51,769 bases of DNA. It comes from Deltaproteobacteria bacterium RBG_13_43_22. GTDB taxonomy: Bacteria > Desulfobacterota > RBG-13-43-22. The notes under the pieces are model-generated. The model was not told the origin of the DNA. It did no database searches and saw only the letters and a list, made by a program, of their open reading frames with translations. Position numbers and translations under genes: made by a program. This document shows, piece by piece, positions 35,650 through 44,338 of the stretch (position 1 is the stretch's first letter; every line of letters starts with the position of its first letter). The stretch covers positions 1 to 51,769 of the forward strand of contig MGQB01000029.1 in assembly GCA_001797675.1 (NCBI GenBank). Direction: 5' to 3'.

Positions 35650-35678
35650 TTGACACACAAATTTCATCCTCATATACT
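35650..35678 (+). promoter_or_regulatory. Near-consensus sigma70 promoter of the Tat flavoprotein gene
   Basis: TTGACA, 17 bp, TATACT, then CCCACTATAAAAAAGC. The downstream part resembles the repeat-borne promoters, with a consensus -35 box. It lies 57 nt before the ATG at 35735. Confidence 0.8.
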
Positions 35679-35734
35679 CCCACTATAAAAAAGCAATGCC
35701 TTATCAATTTAAAAAAATATACAGGAGGGTTGAT

Positions 35735-37363
35735 ATGTGGCAAAAAAAACCTACTCGGCGTGAATTTCTCAAGCTGGCTTCAATGGCAGCAGCCTCCATG
35801 ACCATCGGCTTTATGCCCGATAAGGTTGTTAGTAAGCTCGTAGAAGATGGCAAAAATCCCAAGGACTACCCTGTTGTTGTCATAGGGTCCGGCATGGGCG
35901 GGCTCGCAAGTGCGGTCTATCTGTCAAAGGCCGGGTTTCCGGTGACCGTTATTGAACAACACAATGTCCCGGGGGGATACGCCACTTCCTTTAAAAGAGG
36001 CGATTTCAATTTCGACGTTTCCCTTCATTTTTTCGGTATAGCCGAAGATATTTATAAAGAACTGGGACTTGATGGAAAGGTGGAACGGATACCGTTGGAT
36101 TTAACAAGGCGAATAATTAGTAAAAACAACGACATCGCCATCCCCAGATTTAGCCCTGAAGAACTTATCACCTTTTTAAGCAAGAGGTTTCCTAATGAAA
36201 AGGAGGGGATACGCAACTATTATGAGTTTTGTTTTGCACTAGTAGATGAACTTTGGTGGTTCAGTAAAAAGATGGAAACCGGTTCTGTATCTTTGCCTTC
36301 TATGCCACAGGAGTATCCAAAAATGTGGTCATTGAGAGATATCTCATTATCGGATTTACTGGATAAATATATAAAAGATCCGATGATAATAAAAAGTTTA
36401 ACCTCCGGAACCTGTAGTGTCTGTGGGCTTCCCCCCTCGCAGTTGTCTGGCTTTATGGGCGCAGTTTATACAGGGAGTTTGACTAAAAGCCAATTCTATT
36501 ACTTCAAATCACGCTCCCAGGATTTGAGCAACGGGCTTGCGTCGGTTATAAAAGACAATAAAGGGACCCTCATTTATGGAAAAACGGTAAATAAAATTCT
36601 TACTGACAATAACAGGGTCACCGGTGTTCAGACCGACGACGGAAAAGTCTATCCGGCAAAAATCGTGGTGAGCAACGCCAATGCGCCTGATACCTTTGGA
36701 AAATTATTATCCGACAATAAAAAGGCCCAGAAATATATGGAGCAGCTTGCTCAATATAAACCGAGTATATCAACATTTTTAATCTGGCTGGGATTAAAAG
36801 GCGAATTCCACGGGAAAGGTTCCGAGCGAAGCATATATATAGATTCCGAATACGACATTGAAACAGACTTTAAGAATTATTTAGCCTGTAATGCGGAGAA
36901 AAGCCCCATAAGCATCGCCCTTTATGACAATTACTATAAAGGGTATTCCAAACCGGGGACTTCCACCCTTACTATTTTCATGCTCAGCGGATATGAACCG
37001 TGGCGGAGATTTGAAAAAGATTATTTTGCCGGCAATAAAGAAGCATATTACCGTGAAAAGAGGCGCATTGCACAAACATTAATCAAAAGGGTTGAAGAAA
37101 AGGCAATTCCGGGACTTTCTTCAATGATACAGGTTATGGAAGCAGCTACTCCTCTTACGAATATAACCTACACCAAAAATCCCGAGGGCGCGATATACGG
37201 CTATCCGCCAAGCACAAACAACGCCTATATGAACAGGGTAAAAAACTCCACGCCTATAGATGGACTTTATCTGTCAAGCGGATGGGGTAATAATCCTGGA
37301 TCCTATACCGGCGGGATTATGAATGGCAGAAATGTCTATCAATTGATCATGAAGGATATTTAA
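35735..37363 (+). CDS. Tat-exported FAD-dependent oxidoreductase (phytoene desaturase / retinol saturase-like)
   Basis: The 542-residue protein starts with a twin-arginine signal: TRREFLKLASMAAASMTIGF. It continues with the FAD-binding Rossmann motif VVIGSGMGGLASAVYLSKAG (Gly51, 53 and 56), the family block HNVPGGYATSFKRGDFNFD, and the C-terminal FAD motif GLYLSSGWGNNPGSYTGGIM. Relatives saturate, desaturate or isomerise carotenoid- and retinol-like polyenes. The Tat signal implies that the folded FAD enzyme acts outside the cytoplasmic membrane, which is unusual for this family. The ATG at 35735 follows CAGGAGGGTTGAT and a near-consensus promoter. AT content is higher than in the flanking metabolic genes, suggesting separate acquisition. 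Confidence 0.88.
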   Translation: MWQKKPTRREFLKLASMAAASMTIGFMPDKVVSKLVEDGKNPKDYPVVVIGSGMGGLASAVYLSKAGFPVTVIEQHNVPGGYATSFKRGDFNFDVSLHFFGIAEDIYKELGLDGKVERIPLDLTRRIISKNNDIAIPRFSPEELITFLSKRFPNEKEGIRNYYEFCFALVDELWWFSKKMETGSVSLPSMPQEYPKMWSLRDISLSDLLDKYIKDPMIIKSLTSGTCSVCGLPPSQLSGFMGAVYTGSLTKSQFYYFKSRSQDLSNGLASVIKDNKGTLIYGKTVNKILTDNNRVTGVQTDDGKVYPAKIVVSNANAPDTFGKLLSDNKKAQKYMEQLAQYKPSISTFLIWLGLKGEFHGKGSERSIYIDSEYDIETDFKNYLACNAEKSPISIALYDNYYKGYSKPGTSTLTIFMLSGYEPWRRFEKDYFAGNKEAYYREKRRIAQTLIKRVEEKAIPGLSSMIQVMEAATPLTNITYTKNPEGAIYGYPPSTNNAYMNRVKNSTPIDGLYLSSGWGNNPGSYTGGIMNGRNVYQLIMKDI

Positions 37364-37548
37364 CAAAAACTTAAAAGATGAGATGGGCTGTCGAAATGGG
37401 GTCAAGTCTGCTCTTGACTCTTAGTGGTATTCCAGGGACATAATCCGATATTCTAAGCAACCAACGGCCAAATGAAGGTCTTTCGATTTCTGTCTGAATG
37501 GAGAAGAAAACTCCATTCGTCTCTTTAATTTTCACCCTGCTTTTCCCC

Positions 37549-37577
37549 TTGCCCCGGTCTTTCTCTTGCCTTATACT
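37549..37577 (+). promoter_or_regulatory. Repeat-borne sigma70-type promoter, copy 4 (methyltransferase gene)
   Basis: TTGCCC, 17 bp, TATACT, then CTTCCCATCAAAAAG; 84 nt before the methyltransferase start. The enclosing repeat spans about 37460-37610 and follows a GGGGTCAAGTCTGCTCTTGA fragment at 37399. Confidence 0.72.
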
Positions 37578-37660
37578 CTTCCCATCAAAAAGAAAAGTCT
37601 TATCATTGCATTTTATATAGGATGAATTTGTCATTATAGTAATTTGCAGGGAGATAGAAC

Positions 37661-38650
37661 ATGCCCATGAAACCAGAAACCATTCTCGGCTTAAGCGCGA
37701 AATTTATGGAATCAAGAATTTTCCTGACCGCAGCCGAACTGGACATATTCACTCTTCTAATAAAACATCCGATGTCCGCCCAAGAAATCGCGGATAAAAT
37801 ACAAGTTACATTACGAGGCATCACCATATTGCTCAATGCGCTGGTGCCTATGGGGCTACTCGAAAAAAAGGATGAGAAATATTATTGTCCGGCGGAAGTA
37901 GCCGCATTATTGTCGAAAGACTCACCGACTTCAATCATGCCCGGGGTAATGCTTACCGTTGGGGGATGGAAAAGATGGTCGGATTTAACTGAAATTGTTC
38001 GCTATGGTTCACAAAAAACCAGACCATCGGTATTTGACAGCAGTGAACGTGAACAAGAAACGTTCATTGGAGCGATGCATACTATTGCCTACCGATTAGC
38101 ACCCAGAATTGTTGCGGCTATTAAACCGGTTGCGGCCAAGAAATTACTCGACATCGGTGGTGGATCGGGTTCATATACGCAGGCATTCCTCGAAGCCTAT
38201 CCTGATATGAAAGCCACGCTATTCGACCTTCCCTCGGTGACAAGAATTGCCCAAACGCGTCTCGCTGATACTGATTTAATTGATCGCGTTACCTTTGCAG
38301 CCGGTGATTTTTATAAAGATGAACTACCGGCAGGTCATGACCTTGCCTTGCTTTCGGCTATTATTCACCAGAACAGTCCTGAACAAAATATTGAATTGTA
38401 CCGTAAGACCTATCGCGCCCTGCAACCCGGAGGTCGGCTTGTTATTCGCGACCATGTTATGAGTCCGGACCACACCCAGCCTACCAGGGGAGCCTTTTTT
38501 GCGGTGAATATGCTTGTGGTGACCCGTGAGGGCAGTACCTACTCATTTGAAGAAATTAAGGCATCGCTCGAATCGGCCGGTTTTACTAAAATCAATCTGA
38601 TACAACCGGATGAATATATGAATGGTTTGGTTGAGGGATTCAAACCCTGA
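37661..38650 (+). CDS. SAM-dependent O-methyltransferase (plant-type / HIOMT-like fold)
   Basis: Two-domain methyltransferase of 329 residues. The N-terminal winged-helix dimerisation domain (about 10-95: RIFLTAAELDIFTLLIKHPM, MSAQEIADKIQVTLRGITIL) is followed by a Rossmann SAM-binding domain with motif I LLDIGGGSGSYTQAF (Asp164, Gly166-170) and LFDLPSVT. The later segments LLSAIIHQNSPEQNIELYRK and LQPGGRLVIRDHVM are also typical. The acceptor cannot be read; related enzymes methylate phenolic or polyketide hydroxyls. AGGGAGATAGAAC precedes the ATG. The AtuA-like gene starts 31 nt downstream, so the two probably share a transcript. Confidence 0.88.
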   Translation: MPMKPETILGLSAKFMESRIFLTAAELDIFTLLIKHPMSAQEIADKIQVTLRGITILLNALVPMGLLEKKDEKYYCPAEVAALLSKDSPTSIMPGVMLTVGGWKRWSDLTEIVRYGSQKTRPSVFDSSEREQETFIGAMHTIAYRLAPRIVAAIKPVAAKKLLDIGGGSGSYTQAFLEAYPDMKATLFDLPSVTRIAQTRLADTDLIDRVTFAAGDFYKDELPAGHDLALLSAIIHQNSPEQNIELYRKTYRALQPGGRLVIRDHVMSPDHTQPTRGAFFAVNMLVVTREGSTYSFEEIKASLESAGFTKINLIQPDEYMNGLVEGFKP

Positions 38651-38681
38651 ACAGTAAAGAATATTATATAGAAAGGGAACC

Positions 38682-40475
38682 ATGAAAGGGAAGAAGGCCA
38701 TACGTATCGGCGGCGCTTCGGCGTTTTTAGGGGATTCCTCCATATCGGTGCCCCAGCTCATCAAAGGCGGACAGGTTGATTATATTATTATGGATTATTT
38801 GGCCGAAGTGACCATGTCCTATCTGGCCAGGTCGAAAGCCAAACGCCCCCACATGGGGTACGCCCCTTATTTCGTGGATGGTACCATGTCCCAAAATATC
38901 CGGGAGATTGTGGGAAGGGGAATTAAAATCGTGACTAACGCCGGAGGTATAAATCCCCAGGCCTGCCGTGACGCCGTTTTGAAGATAGCCGATCATCAAG
39001 GGGTAAAGGTCAACATTGCGGTGGTCGAAGGGGACGATCTGATGCCCCGCCACACAGAACTGGCTTCCCGTAATATCACCGAAATGAACACCGGGGAACC
39101 CTGGCCGGAAAAGATGATGAATATGAACGCCTACCTGGGCGCCGAACCGATTAAAGAAGCCCTGGATATGGGTGCCGATATCGTGATTACCGGCCGGGTC
39201 GTGGACAGCGCCTTGACCTTGGGACCTTTGATGCATGAATTCGGGTGGAATACGACCGACTACGATCTGCTGGCAGCCGGGTCCTTAGCCGGGCACATCA
39301 TCGAATGCGGGGCCCAGGCTTCCGGCGGGTTATTTACTGATTGGCAGGAAGTTCCCGACTGGGCCAATATCGGATACCCGGTAATCGAATGTTACGAAAA
39401 CGGCCGGTTCGTGGTAACGAAACCGGTTGATACCGGGGGGCTGGTGATCCCCGCCGCTGTCACGGAACAAATGCTTTACGAGATCGGCGATCCCCAGATC
39501 TACCTTTTACCTGATGTGACAGGCGATTTTTCGCAAGTCCGGATGAACCAAACAGGGCAAAACCAGGTGGAAGTTTTCGGAGCCATCGGCCGGCCTCCGA
39601 CATCGACCTATAAGGTGTATGGTGCCTTTCATGACGGTTACCGCTGCATTGCCGTATTGCCGGTGATCGGCATGCAGGCGGTTCAAAAGGCCGAACGTCA
39701 GGCCAAAGCCCTGATTGAAAGGACCGAAGCCATTTTTGAAAAACAGGGTTTCGGTAAATACCGGGCCACCTTGATCGAATGCCTTGGAGCCGAATCCGCC
39801 TATGGTCCGCATGCCCGGACAAGAGATACACGGGAAACCGCCTGTAAAATTTCTTTGGAACATGACTTCCAGGAGCCTCTTGAAATCTTTGCCAACGAGG
39901 TCTTCGCCCCCACCACCTCCATGGCGCCGGGCACCACAGGCTGGTTTGCCGGCAAACCGGCCGTATCCCCGGTAATCAAGCTCTTTTCCTTTTTAATACC
40001 CAAACCGGAAGTCCCTTTTCAGGTCACGGTGGGGGAACAGAAACGGTCTTTCAGGCCGGAACCGAAAGACATTTTTAACCCGGACTCGATTGTCCGACCC
40101 CAAGTGGAAGACGCCGGCCAGGCTCAAGGGGATCTCCTTACCGTTCCCCTGATTCGACTGGCCTGGGGACGCAGCGGCGATAAGGGGAATTCATGCAATA
40201 TCGGCATCATCGCCCGGAAGCCGGAATTTCTGCCTTTCATTCGTAAGTCGCTCACCCCCTCGGCCGTTCATCAATTTATGAACCATGTCTTCGAAGGAGC
40301 CAAAAATCCGAGGGTAGAGCGTTTTGATCTGCCGGGCGTCCAGGCCTTGAACTTCATACTGTATGAATCTTTGGGCGGCGGGCAAGCGGCCTCGTTGCGC
40401 CTCGATCCGCTGGCCAAGGGAATGGCCCAGCAACTTCTGGAATTCCCGATCCCCATTCCGGCTTCGTTGCTTTAA
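38682..40475 (+). CDS. AtuA-like protein (DUF1446 domain plus C-terminal AtuA-like ferredoxin-fold domain)
   Basis: Relatives occur in the acyclic terpene utilisation (atu) cluster of Pseudomonas and in acyl-CoA degradation loci; the biochemical step is not established. The 597-residue protein opens with IRIGGASAFLGDSSISVPQL, then VDYIIMDYLAEVTMSYLARS and GIKIVTNAGGINPQACRDAV (AtuA domain to about 450). A separate C-terminal domain starts LIRLAWGRSGDKGNSCNIGI and ends near YESLGGGQAASLRLDPLAKG. In many genomes these parts are two proteins; here they are fused. AAAGGGAACC precedes the ATG. Co-transcription with the methyltransferase is likely. Confidence 0.86.
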   Translation: MKGKKAIRIGGASAFLGDSSISVPQLIKGGQVDYIIMDYLAEVTMSYLARSKAKRPHMGYAPYFVDGTMSQNIREIVGRGIKIVTNAGGINPQACRDAVLKIADHQGVKVNIAVVEGDDLMPRHTELASRNITEMNTGEPWPEKMMNMNAYLGAEPIKEALDMGADIVITGRVVDSALTLGPLMHEFGWNTTDYDLLAAGSLAGHIIECGAQASGGLFTDWQEVPDWANIGYPVIECYENGRFVVTKPVDTGGLVIPAAVTEQMLYEIGDPQIYLLPDVTGDFSQVRMNQTGQNQVEVFGAIGRPPTSTYKVYGAFHDGYRCIAVLPVIGMQAVQKAERQAKALIERTEAIFEKQGFGKYRATLIECLGAESAYGPHARTRDTRETACKISLEHDFQEPLEIFANEVFAPTTSMAPGTTGWFAGKPAVSPVIKLFSFLIPKPEVPFQVTVGEQKRSFRPEPKDIFNPDSIVRPQVEDAGQAQGDLLTVPLIRLAWGRSGDKGNSCNIGIIARKPEFLPFIRKSLTPSAVHQFMNHVFEGAKNPRVERFDLPGVQALNFILYESLGGGQAASLRLDPLAKGMAQQLLEFPIPIPASLL

Positions 40476-40503
40476 GGACCGATTTTCCCCTGGCCAGGGT
40501 TAT

Positions 40504-40567
40504 GATTTCCAAATCCAGGTCTTCCTTTACCTTTTACGAAGGCAAAGTCCAGACGGGTTTGGAAATC
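40504..40567. repeat. Hairpin element (GATTTCCAAA / TTTGGAAATC)
   Basis: 10-bp perfect inverted ends with further pairing inside (CTTCCTTTACC against AAGGCAAAG), lying just behind the AtuA-like gene. It could act as a terminator or be a relic element. The rest of the spacer to 40779 has only a GGGGTCGGTCCC fragment (40593). Confidence 0.55.
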
Positions 40568-40779
40568 GGGGACAGCCACTGAATATTGGATCGGGGTCGG
40601 TCCCAAAATCCGGCACAGGAGAAGGTAATAAGGCAGACAATAAAGGGTTAGGTCTCCGTTTGACAAGAATCATCGATGGAGGCGCGGGGACGTTGGTGTT
40701 ATGGGGATGGTGGAGACAATATTTATAACTTCTTTGATCTTAACAAGGTTTATTATGAAAAAAAAGGAGGGCTAACTTT

Positions 40780-41154
40780 ATGAAGTGGAAGACGATCTTG
40801 ATAATATCGGTTCTATTGATTCTCTCGTTAACGGGTATTTCCTTCACGGCGGGAAAGAAGACCTCTGCAGGACCGGCGGTTTCTTCGGAAAAAGAGTATA
40901 CCGGAGAAAGGAGAGGCGTTGACGGAGTAGGTAGAGTCTATTGGATAAGGAACGCTGAAGGTAAAGAATTGACTTTCCTATGCGACGACAAAAGCCTGCT
41001 GATAAGCAAAAAAGGCAATAAGGCGTTCTCCGAAATAAGCCCTAAAGAGTTTATCGAACTGTTTAAATTAAACGAAATGGTTACGGTAAAATACGTGGAA
41101 AAAAACGGAAAGAAATTGATAAAGAGCATCGGCCCGGCGGCGATCGCCAAGTAA
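40780..41154 (+). CDS. Small secreted protein of unknown function
   Basis: The 124-residue protein has a clear N-terminal signal or anchor (TILIISVLLILSLTGISFTA, about 5-24), probably cleaved before GKKTSAG. The mature part is small and charged (YTGERRGVDGVGRVYWIRNA, then NEMVTVKYVEKNGKKLIKSI). The late segment reads like a short beta-barrel (VTVKYVEKNGKKLI), as in small periplasmic OB-like domains. Strong AAAAGGAGGGCTAACTTT leader. No family recognised. Confidence 0.75.
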   Translation: MKWKTILIISVLLILSLTGISFTAGKKTSAGPAVSSEKEYTGERRGVDGVGRVYWIRNAEGKELTFLCDDKSLLISKKGNKAFSEISPKEFIELFKLNEMVTVKYVEKNGKKLIKSIGPAAIAK

Positions 41155-41203
41155 TATAACAAAACTATATGATCCGGGCCTCTTCTTATGAAATGCATGA
41201 AAT

Positions 41204-41254
41204 GGGGTCGGACCAGGAGAACGGGTAAACCTATCTCGATATTTAAGCAACGGT
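41204..41254 (+). repeat. Intergenic GGGGTCGGACC-type repeat, partial
   Basis: GGGGTCGGACCAGGAGAACG followed by GGTAAACC and a weakly similar tail. It lies upstream of the Fe-S protein gene. Confidence 0.5.
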
Positions 41255-41300
41255 TGATAACGGGTAAATAATTCTCGGATCTTTTTACGGAGGGGCCTAA

Positions 41301-42020
41301 ATGACTTCAGGTAAAGTGCTTACCAGGAAATTGGGAGAGTATGCCATTCAAAGGGGGGCTGATCTCTTCGGAGTCGCCGATTTAGAGCCGGCGCGAGTTT
41401 ATATCACAACCCAGGGAAATTTTTCCCTGGAGCGGTTCCCCCGGGCGGTCTCCCTGGGCATGTTTCTTAATGACGTGATAGTTGAAAACCATTCTCCTGA
41501 TGAACCGCGAAGAGATAGCCTGTATTGGTTTCATGTCTATGAGGTGGTAACCCGGGCCTTAGACCAATTGGGCTATTATGTTTCCAGACGGCTTTCTGAT
41601 CAAGGATTCCGCTCCTTTCCCGTTCCATGTTCGACGCCGTACAATTTTCATAAGCTCGAAGGAATCATTTCCCATAAATTGGCCGCCCATCTCGCCGGAC
41701 TGGGCTGGATTGGTAAAAACTGTCTGCTTCTGACCGACCTTTTCGGACCTCGGGTACGCTTCGTTACCATATTGACCAATGCTCCCCTTCAAACCGGGTC
41801 GCCGATCGATAAACCCTGCGGGAAATGCCATGTCTGCATCGATGCCTGTCCGGTCAAGGCCTTTACCGGAAAAGAATTCCGTGAAGAAGAACCTCGTCAT
41901 TTCCGTTTTGACGCTCTTAAATGCAGTGAGTACCGCAAGGAACATCCCTGCGGGCTTTGCGTTTCCTCTTGTCCCCGGGGCAAACCCCGTGCACGTCAGT
42001 CCAAAACCGAGAAAACATAA
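41301..42020 (+). CDS. Double 4Fe-4S protein, epoxyqueuosine reductase-like
   Basis: The 239-residue protein is shorter than QueG (about 350-380). It has the hydrophobic block HLAGLGWIGKNCLLLTDLFG, then two cluster motifs CGKCHVCIDACP (about 172-183) and KCSEYRKEHPCGLCVSSCP near the C-terminus. The arrangement matches the QueG/reductive-dehalogenase type of ferredoxin domain. The N-terminal half (DLFGVADLEPARVY) resembles the QueG beginning, but the cobalamin site cannot be confirmed. It may be an electron-transfer or corrinoid-associated reductase. GGAGGGGCCTAA precedes the ATG. Single-gene unit, followed by an inverted copy of the hairpin repeat. Confidence 0.8.
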   Translation: MTSGKVLTRKLGEYAIQRGADLFGVADLEPARVYITTQGNFSLERFPRAVSLGMFLNDVIVENHSPDEPRRDSLYWFHVYEVVTRALDQLGYYVSRRLSDQGFRSFPVPCSTPYNFHKLEGIISHKLAAHLAGLGWIGKNCLLLTDLFGPRVRFVTILTNAPLQTGSPIDKPCGKCHVCIDACPVKAFTGKEFREEEPRHFRFDALKCSEYRKEHPCGLCVSSCPRGKPRARQSKTEKT

Positions 42021-42070
42021 TGGGGTCAGTCTATTTTCTTATCATGGATGTACCCTTTATTACTTGGTGT

Positions 42071-42195
42071 AATTGAACAGGAATAGCGAGCGCATTCCCC
42101 GCAGCTTGCTGCGTGGGTTAGCGAGCGAACTACAACAAATAAACCCTTTCCTTGCCTGGAAGATTCCCTGCACCTTGGTGCAGGGAGCTTCAATT
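42071..42195 (-). repeat. TTGAA-bounded hairpin repeat, copy 2 (inverted)
   Basis: Reverse orientation relative to 22037-22176 and 46092-46212. On the + strand it begins AATTGAACAGGAATAGCGAG and ends with the perfect hairpin GCTCCCTGCACC/GGTGCAGGGAGC type and CTTCAATT. The inner hairpin is CGCAGC-TT-GCTGCG. Confidence 0.85.
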
Positions 42196-42226
42196 TTAGC
42201 GTTCTATGAAATAGAGAAATATATTT

Positions 42227-42742
42227 ATGGTTGAACTGATCCTATTTATAGATGGAAGTGTGAATACACAATCACATATTGGATATGGGGCTTATCTTGC
42301 TTTGTCTGAAAGTGGACATTCGTTGGATTCGTTGGAGACGCGCGTGAAATTGAGGCGATTTGAGCATACGTCTTCAACGAAGCTGGAATTGCAAACTTTA
42401 TTATGGGCCCTTGGCGATATTCAAGCATGGGTGAGTAGGGTAATAGTGTATACGGATTCTCAAAATATAATGGGTTTAAATGGAAGACGAGATTGGTTTG
42501 AGCAAAACGATTATCGTTCAAAGAAAAATAAGCCCCTCAATAATTATGAGTTGTATCAAGAATTTTATAGAATAACCGATCGGTTGGATATGGAATTTGT
42601 TAAAGTGCCTGGACATCAGGTATCGAATCAAATAGATGATTTTGATAAAATTTTTACACTTGTGGATAGAGCTTCACGGAAGGCGATGAGAGGAGATAAG
42701 GGTTTGATGATAAAAAGGTTCAAGTCTACTCTTGACTCTTAG
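42227..42742 (+). CDS. RNase H-like protein
   Basis: The 171 residues show an RNase HI-type active-site pattern: Asp9 in LILFIDGS, Glu54 in SSTKLELQTLL, Asp77 in VIVYTDSQN and Asp147 in TLVDRASRKA, plus FVKVPGH with His130. Substrate would be RNA in RNA-DNA hybrids. It is a diverged relative of the family, with low similarity to cellular RNase HI. The last residues (FKSTLDS) and the stop are encoded by a dispersed repeat (CAAGTCTACTCTTGACTCTT, 42721-42740), so the native C-terminus has been replaced. No clear ribosome binding site (GAAATATATTT). Confidence 0.7.
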   Translation: MVELILFIDGSVNTQSHIGYGAYLALSESGHSLDSLETRVKLRRFEHTSSTKLELQTLLWALGDIQAWVSRVIVYTDSQNIMGLNGRRDWFEQNDYRSKKNKPLNNYELYQEFYRITDRLDMEFVKVPGHQVSNQIDDFDKIFTLVDRASRKAMRGDKGLMIKRFKSTLDS

Positions 42743-43112
42743 TCTCATGGAAGAAATTAGAAATGGGGTCGGGCCACCATAACCTTTTGATTATTCATCG
42801 TTAACATCCCGGAAAAGGGTGTTTTAGGGGCATATATCCCCTTTTTCTGCCCCGAAAAGAGCCTTATATTTGCCAACACCCTCCTGGAGTCAAACCCCGT
42901 CACTGAAAAAATATTCGATTAACAGCCAACAACCTTTATGAGTGTAGTGTAAAGGGATTAAGGCGATGTTTTTCTTTTGATACCGAAAAACGTAGGCGGG
43001 GATGTTGTTGAATGCGTTGAATGGGTATTTTACGGCCCGGATAGATCCCGAAAGCATCGAGCCCTCGACCACACCAGATGTCTAAAGAAGGCCTTTCGCC
43101 CTGTATTTCTTC
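42743..43112. other. Spacer with GGGGTCGGGCC-type repeat and promoter-repeat left half
   Basis: GGGGTCGGGCCACC at 42765 with a diverged tail containing CCCGAAAAGAGCC. From about 43030 the left half of the promoter-carrying repeat (TTTTACGGCCCGGATAG, AAGAAGGCCTTTCGCCC) leads into the promoter below. No gene supported. Confidence 0.55.
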
Positions 43113-43141
43113 TTGCCCCGGTTATTTTCTGGCATTATACT
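43113..43141 (+). promoter_or_regulatory. Repeat-borne sigma70-type promoter, copy 5 (aldo/keto reductase gene)
   Basis: TTGCCC, 17 bp, TATACT, then CTTATGATCAAAAAGC; 54 nt before the ATG at 43195. Confidence 0.72.
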
Positions 43142-43194
43142 CTTATGATCAAAAAGCAAATTCCTGTCAAAAAATATCATAGCGAGGTTTTTAC

Positions 43195-44154
43195 ATGGTC
43201 CCGCCATTAAAGAATCCTGAAATGATCTACCGTACTCTGGGCAGCACCGGTGAAAAGGTTTCTGCCGTCGGACTGGGGGGCTGGAATCTTGGGGCGCCGC
43301 TCCTGGATGAAAAGACCAGCATACAGATAACGCGCACTGCGCTCGACCGCGGTCTGAATTTCATTGACAACAGCTGGGATTATAACAACGGGGATAGTGA
43401 AATCCGGGTCGGCAAAGCTTTGAAAGACGGCTATCGAAAAAAAGCTTTCGTGATGACTAAAATTGACGGGCGTAACAGGAAAGAAGCCACCAGGCAGTTG
43501 GAGGAATCGCTCAAGCGTCTCGATATTGACTGCATCGACCTGGTCCAGCACCACGAAGTCCTCCGCTTCGAAGACCCTGACAGGATTTTTGCAGAAGACG
43601 GTGCCAATGCGGTCCTGGAAGAAGCACGTCAGGCCGGCAAAATAAGGTATATCGGGTTCACCGGGCATAAAGATCCGCGGATTCACCTTCATATGCTGGG
43701 CGTTGCCGCCGAACACGGCTTCCGCTTTGACACCGTCCAAATGCCGCTCAATGTCATGGATGCCCACTTCCGCAGCTTTGAAAAGCAAGTGTTGCCGGTG
43801 CTGGTCAAACAAAAGATCGGAGTACTGGGGATGAAGGCCCTGGGGGCAGGAATGATCCTGAAACCCCGAATTGTCACACCCATGGAATGCCTGCATTATG
43901 CCCTGAACCTCCCCACCTCTGTCGTTATCACCGGTATCCACAGTATGAAGCTGCTTGACCAGGCCTTTGAAGCCATTCGGACTTTCCGCCCGATGAGCCA
44001 AGGAGAGGTTGCTTCCCTGCCGGCCAGGACGAAAGAAGCGGCAAAAGAGGGAAAATATGAAATGTTTAAGACCAGCACGATGTATGATGCCACCGCCCGG
44101 GACCCGTCTTTGATGGGGGAGGATTCAGAGCAGGTACGGAACCTGTTCAAATAA
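43195..44154 (+). CDS. Aldo/keto reductase
   Basis: NAD(P)H-dependent reductase of the AKR fold (319 residues). It begins MVPPLKNPEMIYRTLGSTGE with the family opening VSAVGLGGWNLG. The catalytic tetrad is visible: Asp58 (FIDNSWDY), Tyr63, Lys89 (VMTKIDG) and His119 or 120 (LVQHHE). The later block KIGVLGMKALGAG is also conserved. No C-terminal ferredoxin domain is present, unlike some anaerobic relatives. The substrate is unknown. GCGAGG 8 nt before the ATG and a repeat-borne promoter support expression as a single unit. Confidence 0.9.
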   Translation: MVPPLKNPEMIYRTLGSTGEKVSAVGLGGWNLGAPLLDEKTSIQITRTALDRGLNFIDNSWDYNNGDSEIRVGKALKDGYRKKAFVMTKIDGRNRKEATRQLEESLKRLDIDCIDLVQHHEVLRFEDPDRIFAEDGANAVLEEARQAGKIRYIGFTGHKDPRIHLHMLGVAAEHGFRFDTVQMPLNVMDAHFRSFEKQVLPVLVKQKIGVLGMKALGAGMILKPRIVTPMECLHYALNLPTSVVITGIHSMKLLDQAFEAIRTFRPMSQGEVASLPARTKEAAKEGKYEMFKTSTMYDATARDPSLMGEDSEQVRNLFK

Positions 44155-44227
44155 CCCGATAGGGTCTGGAAAGCAGGGACCGGTCCCTGTTTATTAAAAG
44201 CAGCCAAAAGGCCCGATCTCCAGAGGA

Positions 44228-44244
44228 GACTCCCAAGGGGAGTC
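44228..44244. repeat. Single hairpin related to the 29.2-kb hairpin array
   Basis: GACTCCC-AAG-GGGAGTC, embedded in CCGATCTCCAGAG and GGACGGGATGTCGGG; same stem sequence and spacing style as the first hairpin at 29209-29225. Confidence 0.6.
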
Positions 44245-44338
44245 GGACGGGATGTCGGGTCATGAAAATAGTCTCAGAAGATCCGGGACCCTATTGTCGT
44301 ACAAAATCCCCAAAAAAATTCCGGAGGTTTTCCGTTAA

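Noticed and set aside
43207..44001. Long minus-strand open frame opposite the aldo/keto reductase
   Set aside because: Shadow of a clearly recognised gene; no ribosome binding site or family similarity. The same applies to the minus-strand frames opposite hsdM, hsdR, the AtuA-like gene and the CoA transferase genes.
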